A stretch of 29,743 nucleotides of DNA, taken from assembly GCA_032718475.1 (NCBI GenBank), contig JAUCBJ010003846.1:1-29743 (forward strand), read 5' to 3'. Source of the stretch: Nemertoderma westbladi (Eukaryota > Xenacoelomorpha > Nemertodermatida > Nemertodermatidae). Below are positions 13,314 through 22,208 of this stretch, one piece after another (the stretch's first letter is position 1; each line of letters starts with the position of its first letter). Position numbers and translations under genes: made by a program. The notes below the pieces were generated by a model. It worked only from the letters and a program-made list of their open reading frames with translations, searched no databases and was not told where the DNA came from.

Positions 13314-13368
13314 TGGCAGCAATTAAACGAATGAAGAAGTAGAAGTTTAATTGCTGCCACTATATGTG
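13305..13368. repeat. perfect 24-bp inverted repeat, 16-base loop
   Basis: The left arm 13305-13328 (starting CACATATAGTGGCAGC) is the exact reverse complement of 13345-13368. The purine-rich loop is GAATGAAGAAGTAGAA. A 24-bp perfect stem is well beyond chance in this context. The left arm overlaps the last codons and stop of the transposon-type HTH remnant. Confidence 0.95.
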
Positions 13369-13429
13369 GGATGTCTCTACATTAAATTGTTTTATAAGGT
13401 TAAGTCGATGCATGTGACGTCGACATGTG

Positions 13430-13453
13430 GCATGCTTGCAATAGCAAGCATGC
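13430..13453. repeat. 10-bp perfect stem-loop
   Basis: GCATGCTTGC, a four-base AATA loop, then GCAAGCATGC. It sits about 60 bases after the larger hairpin. No T-run or other signal suggests a function. Confidence 0.7.
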
Positions 13454-14117
13454 CTAGCATAACTTGGAAGGGGAACCAGTCCAACCACACCTCACCTCTA
13501 CTCAAAGGCAGCATTGTAATGAACCAGACTAATAAGCCAGCTTGGTTATTGTGTTTAGCTTACACAAAATGATTGGCCGAGTACATAATCATGATTCTTC
13601 CGTTGATAATTTCGTTGAGGTGTTGACATGATAAATTAATTATCTCAGTATCAATACTATCGGCATAAGGTAAGTTTTAATATTTCTTACAAATTGGGTC
13701 GTCTCCACGCCTAAAATATTTCTGATATTACTTTATTGAGTTTAACATGTTACCTATAACATGAGTTTATTGATTTCCTTGTTGGTTAAGTAAATTAAAT
13801 ATTATGCGATATTTAATTTATTTATTTTTGCTAGAAATTTGTGATGTTTGTATATTTGTGAATAATCGCTTCCAGTTCTATTTTGTGTTACATTAAAAAT
13901 ACATATAACATATTACTTTTAAAACACAAATTGTATGTTAATACCTCTGTCTTTCATCAATCCTGTGTGCGCCTTTGGGTTGGGTTGGTGCAGATTAAGA
14001 GGGAGGTGAAGAGGGAGCTTTTCCCTCTCTTTGATTTATTTGGTTAAATTTCTTAGATACCGAGTTTGTGATACAGTAGAATCGCTCAATATTATTATGT
14101 ATCTTATAACTGAGCCT
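13454..14117. other. AT-rich spacer without recognisable genes
   Basis: No domain-bearing open frame, RNA gene or tandem array seen. AT content is high throughout, with only short stop-interrupted frames. Confidence 0.5.
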
Positions 14118-14146
14118 CGTGCTGCGCGAAGGCCCCACGAACGTGT
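14118..14146 (+). repeat. conserved repeat end, copy 1
   Basis: CGTGCTGCGCGAAGGCCCCA followed by CGAACGTGT. The same GC-rich block occurs at 17316-17344 (identical 29 bases) and, inverted with three changes, at 21726-21753. It stands out in AT-rich DNA and marks one end of a dispersed repeat. Here the body that should accompany it is not obvious. Confidence 0.75.
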
Positions 14147-14194
14147 ATAACAGAGTGTATCACAGAGTGTATAACAGAGTGTATCACAGAGTGT
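14143..14194. repeat. 12/24-bp tandem repeat
   Basis: Alternating AGAGTGTATAAC and AGAGTGTATCAC units that begin with the last bases (GTGT) of the conserved repeat end, so the short array seems to have grown from that terminus. Confidence 0.8.
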
Positions 14195-14218
14195 CTTAAT
14201 TAGGAGCCCGCTCGACAG

Positions 14219-14266
14219 GCGGGATACTTACTGTAAAAATCTGCGGGATACTTACTGTAAAAATCT
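14219..14266. repeat. 24-bp direct duplication
   Basis: Two exact adjacent copies of a 24-bp unit beginning GCGGGATACTTACTGTAAAA. Confidence 0.9.
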
Positions 14267-14280
14267 CAGGATATATAACA

Positions 14281-14300
14281 CTGACTGACTGACTGACTGA
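14281..14300. repeat. (CTGA)5 microsatellite
   Basis: Five perfect CTGA units in a row. Confidence 0.9.
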
Positions 14301-16051
14301 TAATTATCAAGGTTCAGGCACTTCCTGCCTGGCGATTTTGTTGAAATTTTAAAAGTAAATTGCTTTGGTGGTTCATAATCGCGTTGCAAAATATCAGATC
14401 GATTCAATGTGTGGTATTCGATATATTTCGTTTTTTGAAATTATTTTGTCGCAAAATTAAAAGCAGTGGTAAAGTAACAACTCCTCCCTGAGCTGCTGCA
14501 GCAGCTAGCTGTGTAGTAATGGTTGAGTGCAGGGCTGCCTGAGATAGAATTCCCCCAAGGCATAATTTCTTGACTACACCCCTTCTGTTGCTGGCTGCTG
14601 GTTGAGTCTACACATCCTTCAGCTCTCAGGGATAGGCAGAAAATAGTTGAGTTGTCAATAAACAAAATAAAATATACCACTGCAGTAGGATTATATTATT
14701 ATTCCACGCATCATTGGGCTGATTATTTTGTATAGGATATATGTAGAAAGTTCTTAAAAATAATATTCTTATTTTTTTTTATTACATAGGATTAACATCA
14801 TTTTTTAGCTGAAGCATTAATAGTGCAAATTAATTTAATTATATTTTAATACCATTACTACATTGGCATACTGTAAGGTAAGTTTTAACATTTCTTACTA
14901 ATAGTGGTGCGAGCATAAAACTCAAATCACGCAAATTTAAAAGAACCGGGTGTGTTGTCATAGCAATGTTTCATTTTTTATTATGTGGGCCGAGCCACAA
15001 AGTCAGCTAGCCCCACGCCTTATAGTTTAGACAATAATTGTTTAGTTTACTTACTGCTGACCGACAACGACAAGGTTTATTTGTAATAGTCTTGTAAATA
15101 GGATTCTTCCCCCGGGCTCCTTCCAGCCAGCTTGCTATATTTATTATATTTTATTGTTAATTACGCATATTGCTACGGAAACTAGGTAAAATTATAATCG
15201 TATAATTTTAAAAAAATGTTCTATAAATGTTGTTTTTTCCTAAAATTATTATTATTATAAGTAACTAAACCGTGTCACCATAATTCTGCCTTTGTATAGC
15301 TGTTTCATAGCTGTTTGGGCTAGTGATTTATGTTCTGGAACATATTTCCGACTCGGTACATGTTTAATTTGTATGGTACCTAGTGTTTACAATGGTAGTT
15401 AGTGTATTCATAACAATGGTACTGTAGCTAGTGTTTTTAAAAATACCAATAAATCGTATTATTATTATGAATATCCATAGTAAATTTGGTTTATCTTTAT
15501 TTATTTATCAGTGAAAAGAGCCTAGTATTGAAAAAAATAAAATAACGTTATTTCTGCAACAATTTATTAAATAGATAATGAAAAAAATACAGTAGTTGCA
15601 CAGATTCGGTCGTCCTTACCTTATGTTAGAGGCAATGAGTGCGGAAACTAAAAAAACAAGGAGAGCTACTTGTAACAAGTACGAAAAATAGAAAAGAAGG
15701 TCTCACCACTCATTTCCAGTATAGACCCCACAGAACTATACTCCTTACAGGCAAAGAGATAACTGGTAGGCCTACTCATTTAACGACCATTTAAGTAATA
15801 AAGCAAATATGCGCGCGCCCTGTTTGGTTAGTCCCTTAGCATTTGTGCCAAAACGAAATCTATCCTGGCCCGCCTGCAGGGGTAGAAACCCACGACCTCT
15901 GGAGCGATATTAATTCCATGAAATGTATTTAAATGCTACGCAAGGCTTGAAAAAATAATTGAATACGCGTGTTTGTATTAGAACACGATCTTTAAAAATA
16001 CAAAGTATGCTCTCATGTTGTTCGTTCATTATGCTCAAATTAACAATAAAC
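14301..16051. other. intergenic, repeat-derived, no gene seen
   Basis: No supportable coding region. Small items: a perfect 16-bp palindrome AGCTGCTGCAGCAGCT at 14491-14506; GTGGGCCGAGCCACAAAGTC at about 14985, related to the left-end motif at 16969; imperfect ATGGTA...TAGTGT repeats near 15375-15440; and a tRNA-like fragment near 15865-15905 listed separately. Confidence 0.5.
15865..15905 (-). repeat. possible tRNA-derived SINE fragment
   Basis: The minus strand reads CGCTCCAGAGGTCGTGGGTT then TCTACCCC, which resembles the T-arm and B-box segment of a tRNA-derived SINE (typical form GAGGTCGTGGGTTCGAATCC) with a damaged B box. No A box is evident, so if real this is a truncated copy. Low certainty because it rests on one motif. 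Confidence 0.3.
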
Positions 16052-16285
16052 ACAATATTGCAATGTTCTAGAGTTAATATACGGAAATAAAAACCTTCAG
16101 CGAATAAAACTGTAATAAATCACTTCTGCCTTATCCTTCAGCAAATTAACCTAATATAATAACCTCGGCCTGCGGCCTCGGTAATTATACAGGTTAATTT
16201 GCTTCTGGAACGGCATCAGTGATTATTCAGTTTTATTCGCTTCAGGTTATTATTTCCGTATAACTCTAGAACATTGCAATATTGT
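16052..16285. mobile_element. 234-bp foldback (MITE-like) element
   Basis: Nearly the whole stretch is an inverted repeat: two ~105-bp arms pair with a few indels and mismatches. The terminal ~24 bases match exactly (ACAATATTGCAATGTTCTAG...). The centre is a GC-rich CCTCGGCCTGCGGCCTCGG. No coding capacity. The structure fits a non-autonomous foldback DNA transposon. I could not identify a clear target-site duplication, so the superfamily is unknown. Confidence 0.8.
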
Positions 16286-16968
16286 ATGTATAATTTGAAT
16301 GATTTATTATAATGACAGAGTTAAATTAACTACTTATTGAAGATCGAGAAAGTTCTCCATAGCAACAACCCATGGCGCCAGGTATGGTCATTGATTACCC
16401 CACATCTATTCCCGTAAAACTCAATCAATGTTTAATATAAATAAATAAATTATAAATTAATAATTAAGTGTCATAAACTTCTCCATAGCCTACTACTACT
16501 ACCTTAAGCTCCCAATGTCACATGTAAATTATATATAATCGTAATAAAAGTTCCTGTACATTCAGCTTTATTGATATTTTTTACATAAATTATTTATAAA
16601 TGTCATAGGAGTGGAGACAGGTGGGAAACTTGACGCAAATCCCATCTCGGCGAATTAATATTTCGCCTCAATGTTAAATTACTACCTTTGTGAAAGGGGC
16701 AGGTTACAGTAGCACGTTATTCTAACCAAAACAATAAACGAAAATCAATTATACAGGTTGCAGTTTTATATTTTTTGGATTAACAAGCTTCTATCTGCGT
16801 CGATTTTACCCTGGAGAAAGATGAACTTTGAATTCGTCGAAAGTTCCCCTACCTGCGGGAGTGAGTTATCGAGTACCAGTTCGATAGGTTGCTTTGATTT
16901 GGATTAGTGTTTTGTGTTGCCCTAAATAGGAAACAAAAGTTGTTGAGTTGTTTTGTTGTTCGAGTGAT
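16286..16968. other. AT-rich spacer without recognisable genes
   Basis: Stop-rich in all frames, with no RNA gene, tandem array or domain seen. Confidence 0.5.
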
Positions 16969-17344
16969 GGGCGAGCCACGAAGTAAGTGAAGCCTTAGCA
17001 TAGGGGTACCATTAACGAGTTGTCTGTCTCTCAGTTGGTAACGGTAGTTTCAGACTATAGATAAAACCGAAATAAGTCGGCCAATCATTGATGAAACTAA
17101 ACCAAACTTGGTAAACATGTGGTTGTCAAAGGTTTCGAAATTGTATACACAGACAGACTTCTATAGTTCCTCTGTAGGCCGCTAGGGGGCGAATTGACAG
17201 AAACGTAAAAGTAGCTGTAATTATCGAACCAACCATGGCATTCTTCTGAAACTTCGTCAGAGCATTGCTCGGATTACAGCTTTACAGTGTTAACCTTTCT
17301 CGGTTAGACGAATGACGTGCTGCGCGAAGGCCCCACGAACGTGT
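16969..17344 (+). mobile_element. 376-bp dispersed repeat, short form with both ends
   Basis: The left end starts GGGCGAGCCACGAAGTAAGT and runs into GAAGCCTTAGC. The right end is CGTGCTGCGCGAAGGCCCCA plus CGAACGTGT. The same two ends occur in the same relative order, inverted, around the larger composite element at 21726-23046, which supports treating this as a short member of that family. It contains one core-like motif, GGCCGCTAGGGGGCGAA at 17178-17194, related to the CTCTAGCGGCAG motif repeated in the larger copy. Non-autonomous; no protein encoded. Confidence 0.55.
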
Positions 17345-17763
17345 CCAGTCTGCATTCGGTGCTCTTGAATATCCACTGCCACTGCTCTAAGGGAAAGCTT
17401 ATCTGCAAGAAAGTCCAGCTCACCTTGACGCATTGGGGACCCGAGTGTTAGGGTGCTAACTGAGGCTAGTCTAGTGACTTGCCTCAGGTTCACCAATGGC
17501 TTTGTTGGTCGGGGTGGAACATGAGAGTAGCATCCAACTCCAGAATCCCTCTCCCCCTCACAATCTGGCCTCCCTGGTGACCCAGGGTTTGGGCCAGAAA
17601 GGTCATCAGGAAAGGGACTCAAAGATTCGTTTGCCGCTCTCTCTCCAGTAGGGGGTGAGACAGGCAGCCGGTCAGGAGATAACTGACGCCTGTGAGGCCG
17701 ATTGTGTCCAGTCATTCCACTGACCTCTAGTGGTTGGACCTCCGCATTACTAATGTAATCCAT
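17345..17763 (-). pseudogene. LINE endonuclease N-terminal fragment
   Basis: An open frame starting at ATG 17763. Residues 91-136 read VNLRQVTRLASVSTLTLGSP, then MRQGELDFLADKL and AVAVDIQEHR. This looks like the first strand, first helix and second strand of an APE-type endonuclease of a non-LTR retrotransposon; QEHR at 133-136 would carry the catalytic Glu. The usual Asn after the first strand (as in NVRTL) is Ser here. Resemblance stops at about residue 140, exactly where the 376-bp repeat begins (17344), so the frame beyond it is unrelated. Residues 1-90 are Pro/Ser-rich and unrecognised. A 5' LINE piece with the 3' part missing is the reverse of normal 5' truncation. Confidence 0.45.
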
Positions 17764-18468
17764 GGTGGGGGTTGGGGGTTCTTTTTCGCCGAGTCAGCTC
17801 TCGGGGCAAATACCACACCCTGGTTTGCCATTCCACAGGGTGTGTGTCGCAGTGGAATCAGATATGAGGCCCATCACCCATATCTACTCTGATTCACATA
17901 ACCCACCATCGGCTGTGCAGCTCATCTGCTGGGCCATGTCCTGTACCCCTGCTGCCAGGTGCAGGTTGCCGTGAAGTGCATTCAATTAATTGGACATTGG
18001 GGGGAACCGATGTCGTTGGTGGTGCTGTGGGTACCGATGTCGTTGGGGGTGCTGGGGGTACCGATGTTGTTGGGGGTGCTGGGGGTAGAACACTCTACAG
18101 TACTTCTGACCTTCAATTTGTAGATCACCATCTGCCTGATCAGGTTATATACCCCACAACCCCAGCAGCCGAGTATATGGATCCCTAATCCAGGACCAAG
18201 GGCGTCCCTATCCCAGAACGAAGTTTTTATAGTTACGACTTTCTAGTTACAGGACCAGATTAACCTTTATTAAGAGCGTCTATGCAGCCAAAGGTGGCAC
18301 CTCCTTTATGCTGCATGGAGGGGAGGTGGCAAGTTTTCTTGATCAATGACCTAGAATACCTGACCTAACCTTAACCTGACAGCGTGATATTTGAAATATG
18401 AATTTTAAATTTCACGGAATTATAAAAAAACCTCAGATCAATTATAAATAGTATTTTTTTTCTTCTAT
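17764..18468. other. non-coding spacer between LINE fragment and hairpin
   Basis: Possibly the continuation of the LINE fragment toward its 5' side, but the frame is closed by a TGA 33 bases upstream of the fragment's ATG. It contains an inverted repeat near 17814-17850 (CACACCCTG and CAGGGTGTG) and a 27-bp minisatellite listed separately. Confidence 0.4.
18004..18090. repeat. 27-bp minisatellite, about 3 copies
   Basis: Three imperfect copies of ACCGATGTCGTTGGGGGTGC plus TGGGGGT. In one plus-strand frame this reads GGTDVVGGA, which is why a short open frame exists here. I see no reason to think it is translated. Confidence 0.8.
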
Positions 18469-19373
18469 CCATGTCCCAGAATATAGTGTCGTAATTCAGT
18501 GACACGCCCCCCCCCCCCTAATTTTTTTACAAATCGTGATGAGATTGCATGAAATTTGAAACAGAGATAGTTTCACCTCCCGACCACTGACTGGGTGAGC
18601 CAGAATTTTTATTTTTGCTTTCAATCTTTAGCTACAAGCGTTTAAAAAATGTGTCTCCAGCGATATTACACCAGTTACACCGCAGTTATTCTTCTACCTT
18701 ATAGCTGTTTGTTAATATTGGAGGAAAGCGGGCCCTGCAAGGATTCTAAATATGTAACACAATTTGAATTTCGTTGAAAAATAGCTGAGCTATGAGCGTT
18801 CAAATGTTGCATTGTTTTGCACCGGCGTGAGGCTATTTTATTTATTTAATAAATGCATCATATTCTGGAATTTTTTGTCTATCCAAATACGTAGCTGGGC
18901 ATACATCTTTAATCTTACTATTACGTAGCTACTCATACATCATACATTTAAAAAATGTTCCAGAATATGGTTTATTTATTAAATAGAATACAATAGCCTC
19001 GCGCCGGTGCAAAACCAGGCAACATTTGAACGCTCATATCTCAGCTATTTTTCAACGAAATTCAAATTGTGTTACATATTTGGAATCCTTGCATGACCAG
19101 CTTTCCATTGGTACCAACAAACAACTATAAGATAGAAGAATAACTGCGGTGTAACTGGTGTAATATCGCTGGAGACACTTTTTTTAAACGCTTGTAGCTA
19201 AAGATTGAAAGCAAAAATAAAAATTCTGGCTCACCCAGTCCAGTGGTCGGGAGGTGAAACTATCTCTGTTTCAAATTTAATGCAATCTCATTACGATTTG
19301 TAGAAAAATTAGGGGGGGGGGGGGGGGGGGGGGGGTGTGTCACTGAATTACGACACTATATTCTGGGACATGG
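18469..19373. mobile_element. long-hairpin element 1, about 905 bp
   Basis: Two inverted arms of ~430 bp, about nine bases in ten identical by eye, around a short ~90-base spacer. Outer ends are CCATGTCCCAGAATATAGTG and its complement. Near the spacer each arm ends in a related sequence (CATATTCTGGAA and TTCCAGAATATGG), so an arm is itself bounded by short inverted ends. The left arm carries C12 (18507-18518) and the right arm, at the matching place, G24 (19312-19335). There is no significant ORF. A transcript would fold into a very long double-stranded RNA. It is homologous to 28120-29012. I know of no named family to assign it to. Confidence 0.85.
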
Positions 19374-19909
19374 TGTATTTGTAGTGGAAACGCAAAATTT
19401 GGCCTAAAAAGTATTATGTATCAATTTTTATTTTTAAATTGCTTATTAAAAAACACTAGCTATAACAAACTTCTACTTAATATTTGAAGTAGGCCCTAAT
19501 ATGTAATAATTAACTCAAAGTACTGTACATGTAGATACTGAGATATCATAAAAAAATTGGTAGATACTGTACTAATGTTTATGTATAACTAAACTATATA
19601 TTTACAAATTACAAATAAACCTCGTTTACAAATAAAATTTGTAAAATAAAAAAATTTAGAACAAGAAATTTGTTCAATTTGAAACAAAAGGAAAACTGGA
19701 AATTAATTTTCTGAGGCGCCAATCCTGGTAAGGCCTCCCACTATATGATTGTCATGATTGTATTCCTAGCAACTTATTGATTCGCCCACATTGTATTAGC
19801 ACCTGGAGTCCCCCCCGTCTCTGTTATATACCTAACCGCCGCGTTTTCAATGATATCGAACGGCCGATAGAGAAACAGTAGACTATAGAGGAACAGTAGA
19901 CGACAGACG
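19374..19909. other. upstream region of the 203-aa ORF
   Basis: AT-rich up to about 19700, then more GC-rich toward the ORF start. A TATATA sits at 19825-19830, 80 bases before the ATG, followed by a GC-rich segment CCTAACCGCCGCG. A short direct repeat, GAGAAACAGTAGAC and GAGGAACAGTAGAC (about 19869-19901), lies in the probable leader. No other gene seen. Confidence 0.4.
19825..19830 (+). promoter_or_regulatory. possible TATA box for the 203-aa ORF
   Basis: TATATA lies 80 bases before the start codon, in the transition from AT-rich spacer to a GC-richer stretch. Plausible position for an RNA polymerase II core promoter with a ~50-base leader, but TATA-like words are common in this window. 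Confidence 0.25.
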
Positions 19910-20521
19910 ATGTCTCGACAGCGATGTATATGTCCGTGTAGCTCTCCCAGAAGCGTCAGTGCGAATAATTCCCCGCGAACCCAGAAACGACCCGATCATC
20001 TCACAATCGGGCGGGGGCCGCGTTTCTGGATGAAAGACACGAGCCGGAGACAGTCGGCGGTGGAGATAATCGAGCGCCGAACCAATCGGTTCCCGCCGGC
20101 GGTGTTACCGCGAAACTGCGGCTCAGAATTCGCGGACGTAGGAATCCATCATCAGATACGCGACACGGAGCACCACAACCCTTCCTTCTGGCTGTCGCCT
20201 CTAGGATACAGGAACGGATGGACCTTGGGAAAAAAGCAAGGCAGAGAACCGCCCCTATCCGCCAAACCTCCGGACAAAAGAACGCTGCCAACCGTGACAA
20301 AGAGAAAGAGCTCCCCCACTGGGATACAAGACAGTCTGGATCTAGAACCTCCAATTAGGTATCACAAGAGGAGGATTCTAATTAAGTGTCTGTTTATTTT
20401 TTGCGTGTTGTTAGCTATTGGGACAGCAGCCGGTCTAATGTCGGGGATCATTACACCTACAACGTGGATGTTCGTTCTGTACGGTAGCATACTACAGTGT
20501 ATACCAAACATACCTTGGTGA
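19910..20521 (+). CDS. hypothetical 203-aa protein with C-terminal membrane segment
   Basis: I do not recognise a family. The ATG has A at -3. Residues 1-155 are polar and basic, with many Arg/Pro/Ser, a cysteine cluster CICPC near the start (residues 6-10) and no signal peptide. A double-Arg at 154-155 precedes a hydrophobic stretch at about 156-180 (ILIKCLFIFCVLLAIGTAAG...) and a second weaker one at about 183-198. This would suit a tail-anchored or type II membrane protein with its N-terminus in the cytosol. An AATAAA 42 bases after the stop and a possible TATA box upstream suit a single-exon gene, and it is GC-richer than its surroundings. It could instead be the first exon of a longer gene. 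No functional claim. Confidence 0.55.
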   Translation: MSRQRCICPCSSPRSVSANNSPRTQKRPDHLTIGRGPRFWMKDTSRRQSAVEIIERRTNRFPPAVLPRNCGSEFADVGIHHQIRDTEHHNPSFWLSPLGYRNGWTLGKKQGREPPLSAKPPDKRTLPTVTKRKSSPTGIQDSLDLEPPIRYHKRRILIKCLFIFCVLLAIGTAAGLMSGIITPTTWMFVLYGSILQCIPNIPW

Positions 20522-20562
20522 TTAACTCTTCAAAATCGCTTACCGTATCGACTTTTGTTTTC

Positions 20563-20568
20563 AATAAA
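20563..20568 (+). terminator. polyadenylation signal AATAAA
   Basis: Canonical AATAAA 42 bases past the stop codon of the 203-aa ORF on the same strand. It is the best evidence that this ORF ends a real transcript. Confidence 0.5.
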
Positions 20569-20818
20569 AAGTCAGTAAATCTGTGTGAGGCCATTAACAA
20601 ACACGCATTTTTTGCTGTATTAGTATTACTCAATTTCAGTTCTATCGAATGATCCATATTTTTTACAATTCAAAATATGAAAACTGGGAGACGCGAACAT
20701 TATTAATTAATAAATTTGGCAATAAGTAGGATCTTTCTCTCAAGTAGCTAGTTTATCAAATTTTCGACAGTTCGATTATTTGATTATCATTCTGGAATCC
20801 GAATATTATCTTCACTAA

Positions 20819-21127
20819 TATTATAACTTTTTTGTTGGGCACAGCTTTTGCAAATCTTCGGCAATGACGTCCAGGTGGGTGGGACCGAACTGGTGATCTC
20901 TGGGTTGGAAGTCTGAGGCTCTAACCATTCAGCTGGTGGCTCAGGTAAAAGATAGACCTGGAAAATCGGAAATAATATTTGATACTGTACCTTGTATGTT
21001 TGCCATTTACCTCCTCATGGCCTCTCATCTGTCAACTCCATCATATTATGTGCTCAACCCTACAGTACTTGGCCGTCTTTAACCACTCGCTACATCAAAA
21101 GCTGTGTCCAACAAAAAAGTTATAATA
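20819..21127. mobile_element. 309-bp TIR element containing a tRNA-like module
   Basis: 20819-20850 and 21096-21127 are 32-bp inverted repeats with one mismatch (plus strand left end TATTATAACTTTTTTGTTGG). The outermost TA at each end could be a TA target duplication with TTATAAC termini, as in Tc1/mariner-related MITEs. Within it, the minus strand from about 20946 to 20875 looks tRNA-derived: an A-box-like AGCTGAATGGTTAGAGCC, an anticodon-like segment, and a B-box-like CCAGTTCGGTCCCACC. A DNA-transposon frame and an RNA polymerase III-type module therefore overlap. Either a SINE landed in a MITE and became part of it, or the TIRs are two inverted SINE tails. Confidence 0.55.
20875..20946 (-). 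repeat. tRNA-derived SINE-like module
   Basis: On the minus strand, A-box-like CAGCTGAATGGTTAGAGCC then B-box-like CAGTTCGGTCCCACC about 35 bases later, the spacing of a tRNA gene. The anticodon stem does not pair well and the acceptor stem is not closed, so this is not a functional tRNA. It probably reflects an ancient tRNA-derived SINE head. Confidence 0.5.
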
Positions 21128-21195
21128 ACGAACCTGCCTATTAATAGGCCAGGGTAGTTCTTGTCAAGAGTTGAGCCGTTCAAAAACACGATGTG

Positions 21196-21219
21196 GTTGT
21201 GTGTGTGTGTATATATATG
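21196..21219. repeat. (GT)n(AT)n microsatellite
   Basis: A GT run passing into an AT run, ending ATATATATGTAT. Simple sequence only. Confidence 0.85.
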
Positions 21220-22047
21220 TATAACCATCTTAAAAACTCAAGCAGGTACGCAAAAATTTTAATAACAAACTCTCCATAAATTTTGGTTGCGCACAAGACT
21301 GTATATTTTTTGTGGCGTTTCGATCAAGGGTACCTGAAAAATAGCGGTTTTGCAAATTTAAAGTCGAATTTCACCGATTTCAACTCGTCGAGTATGCACC
21401 AACTTTTTTATTTGAGATATTCAGTCATCTGAGCAACATATTTGAATATCAAATATGCGCCAAAATTTGTTAGTCCGGCAAAAAAAAACGCACAAATTCG
21501 TCTAAAAGAGTAAATTATTTAGTTGCGGAATAATATGATTCAACTAGAAAAGCCAGCCAGCTGGCTGTAAGGAGACCCTCCATAGACAAACGTAGTGTTA
21601 GTTGGGTCCCTTCTCATTCATTATCATCAACTCCCTCCCACCTAACATAGCAGTGAGTAACCTTATAGATTATTGTCATATGATTCACTGGGAAGAGCTA
21701 TTCATCTGGTGGGGTAATACATTATACACGAAGTGGGGCCTTCGCGCAGCACGTGACTTAAATTTAATTTAAGTACTAATTCGAAAGTATTACTGTATTA
21801 GCAAATTTTAAGCAGATTTCGCCTAATCACTTTTTACCTCTTTCATTTCTATTCAGACATTTCTGACTCTAGCGGTATAGTGAGAACTGAAGATGGATTA
21901 GGGTCTCCAGCCCCACAAAGACACAGCCTATGGATGAATAGTACATACGTACATCGGCCAAGTTTCATCTTGAATAACGGATAACGAAATGAGAGACGGA
22001 TCTCACTTTCAGAAATTTCGTCGTATAGCGGCAGACCGATTAAATCT

Positions 22048-22068
22048 CCCCCCCCCCCCCCCCCCCCC
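22048..22068. repeat. C21 homopolymer
   Basis: An uninterrupted run of 21 C inside the second core unit of the composite element. Other core units have no such run, so it arose locally. On the minus strand it is G21, able to form a G-quadruplex. Confidence 0.95.
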
Positions 22069-22208
22069 ACAAAGACGCAGCATGTGGTCCAGAATATATG
22101 GCAAGATTCAGCTTAAACTGATTAAAATCAATGAGACGGGAGAATCTATTCACTTTCAGGCATAAAGTAGTCCTATAGCGGGTGACTGTTGAACTGATTT
22201 TCAACAAA

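Noticed and set aside
13351-13572. 73-codon plus-strand frame
   Set aside because: It starts inside the right arm of the perfect hairpin, crosses another stem-loop, and shows no recognisable domain.
14441-14680. 79-codon minus-strand frame
   Set aside because: Composition and content look non-coding; no domain, no flanking signals.
17762-18188. Two 70-codon plus-strand frames, one with GGTDVVGGA repeats
   Set aside because: The repeat motif comes from a 27-bp minisatellite; the other frame is antisense spacer near a LINE fragment.
20001-20354. 117-codon minus-strand frame
   Set aside because: Antisense shadow of the 203-aa ORF, which has the better start context and a polyadenylation signal.
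20875-20946. Functional tRNA gene
   Set aside because: A- and B-box-like words are present but the acceptor stem does not close and the anticodon stem does not pair, so only a tRNA-derived repeat is supported.
21849-22070. 73-codon minus-strand frame starting with a Gly run
   Set aside because: The Gly run is the C21 tract read on the other strand, inside core repeats of a mobile element.
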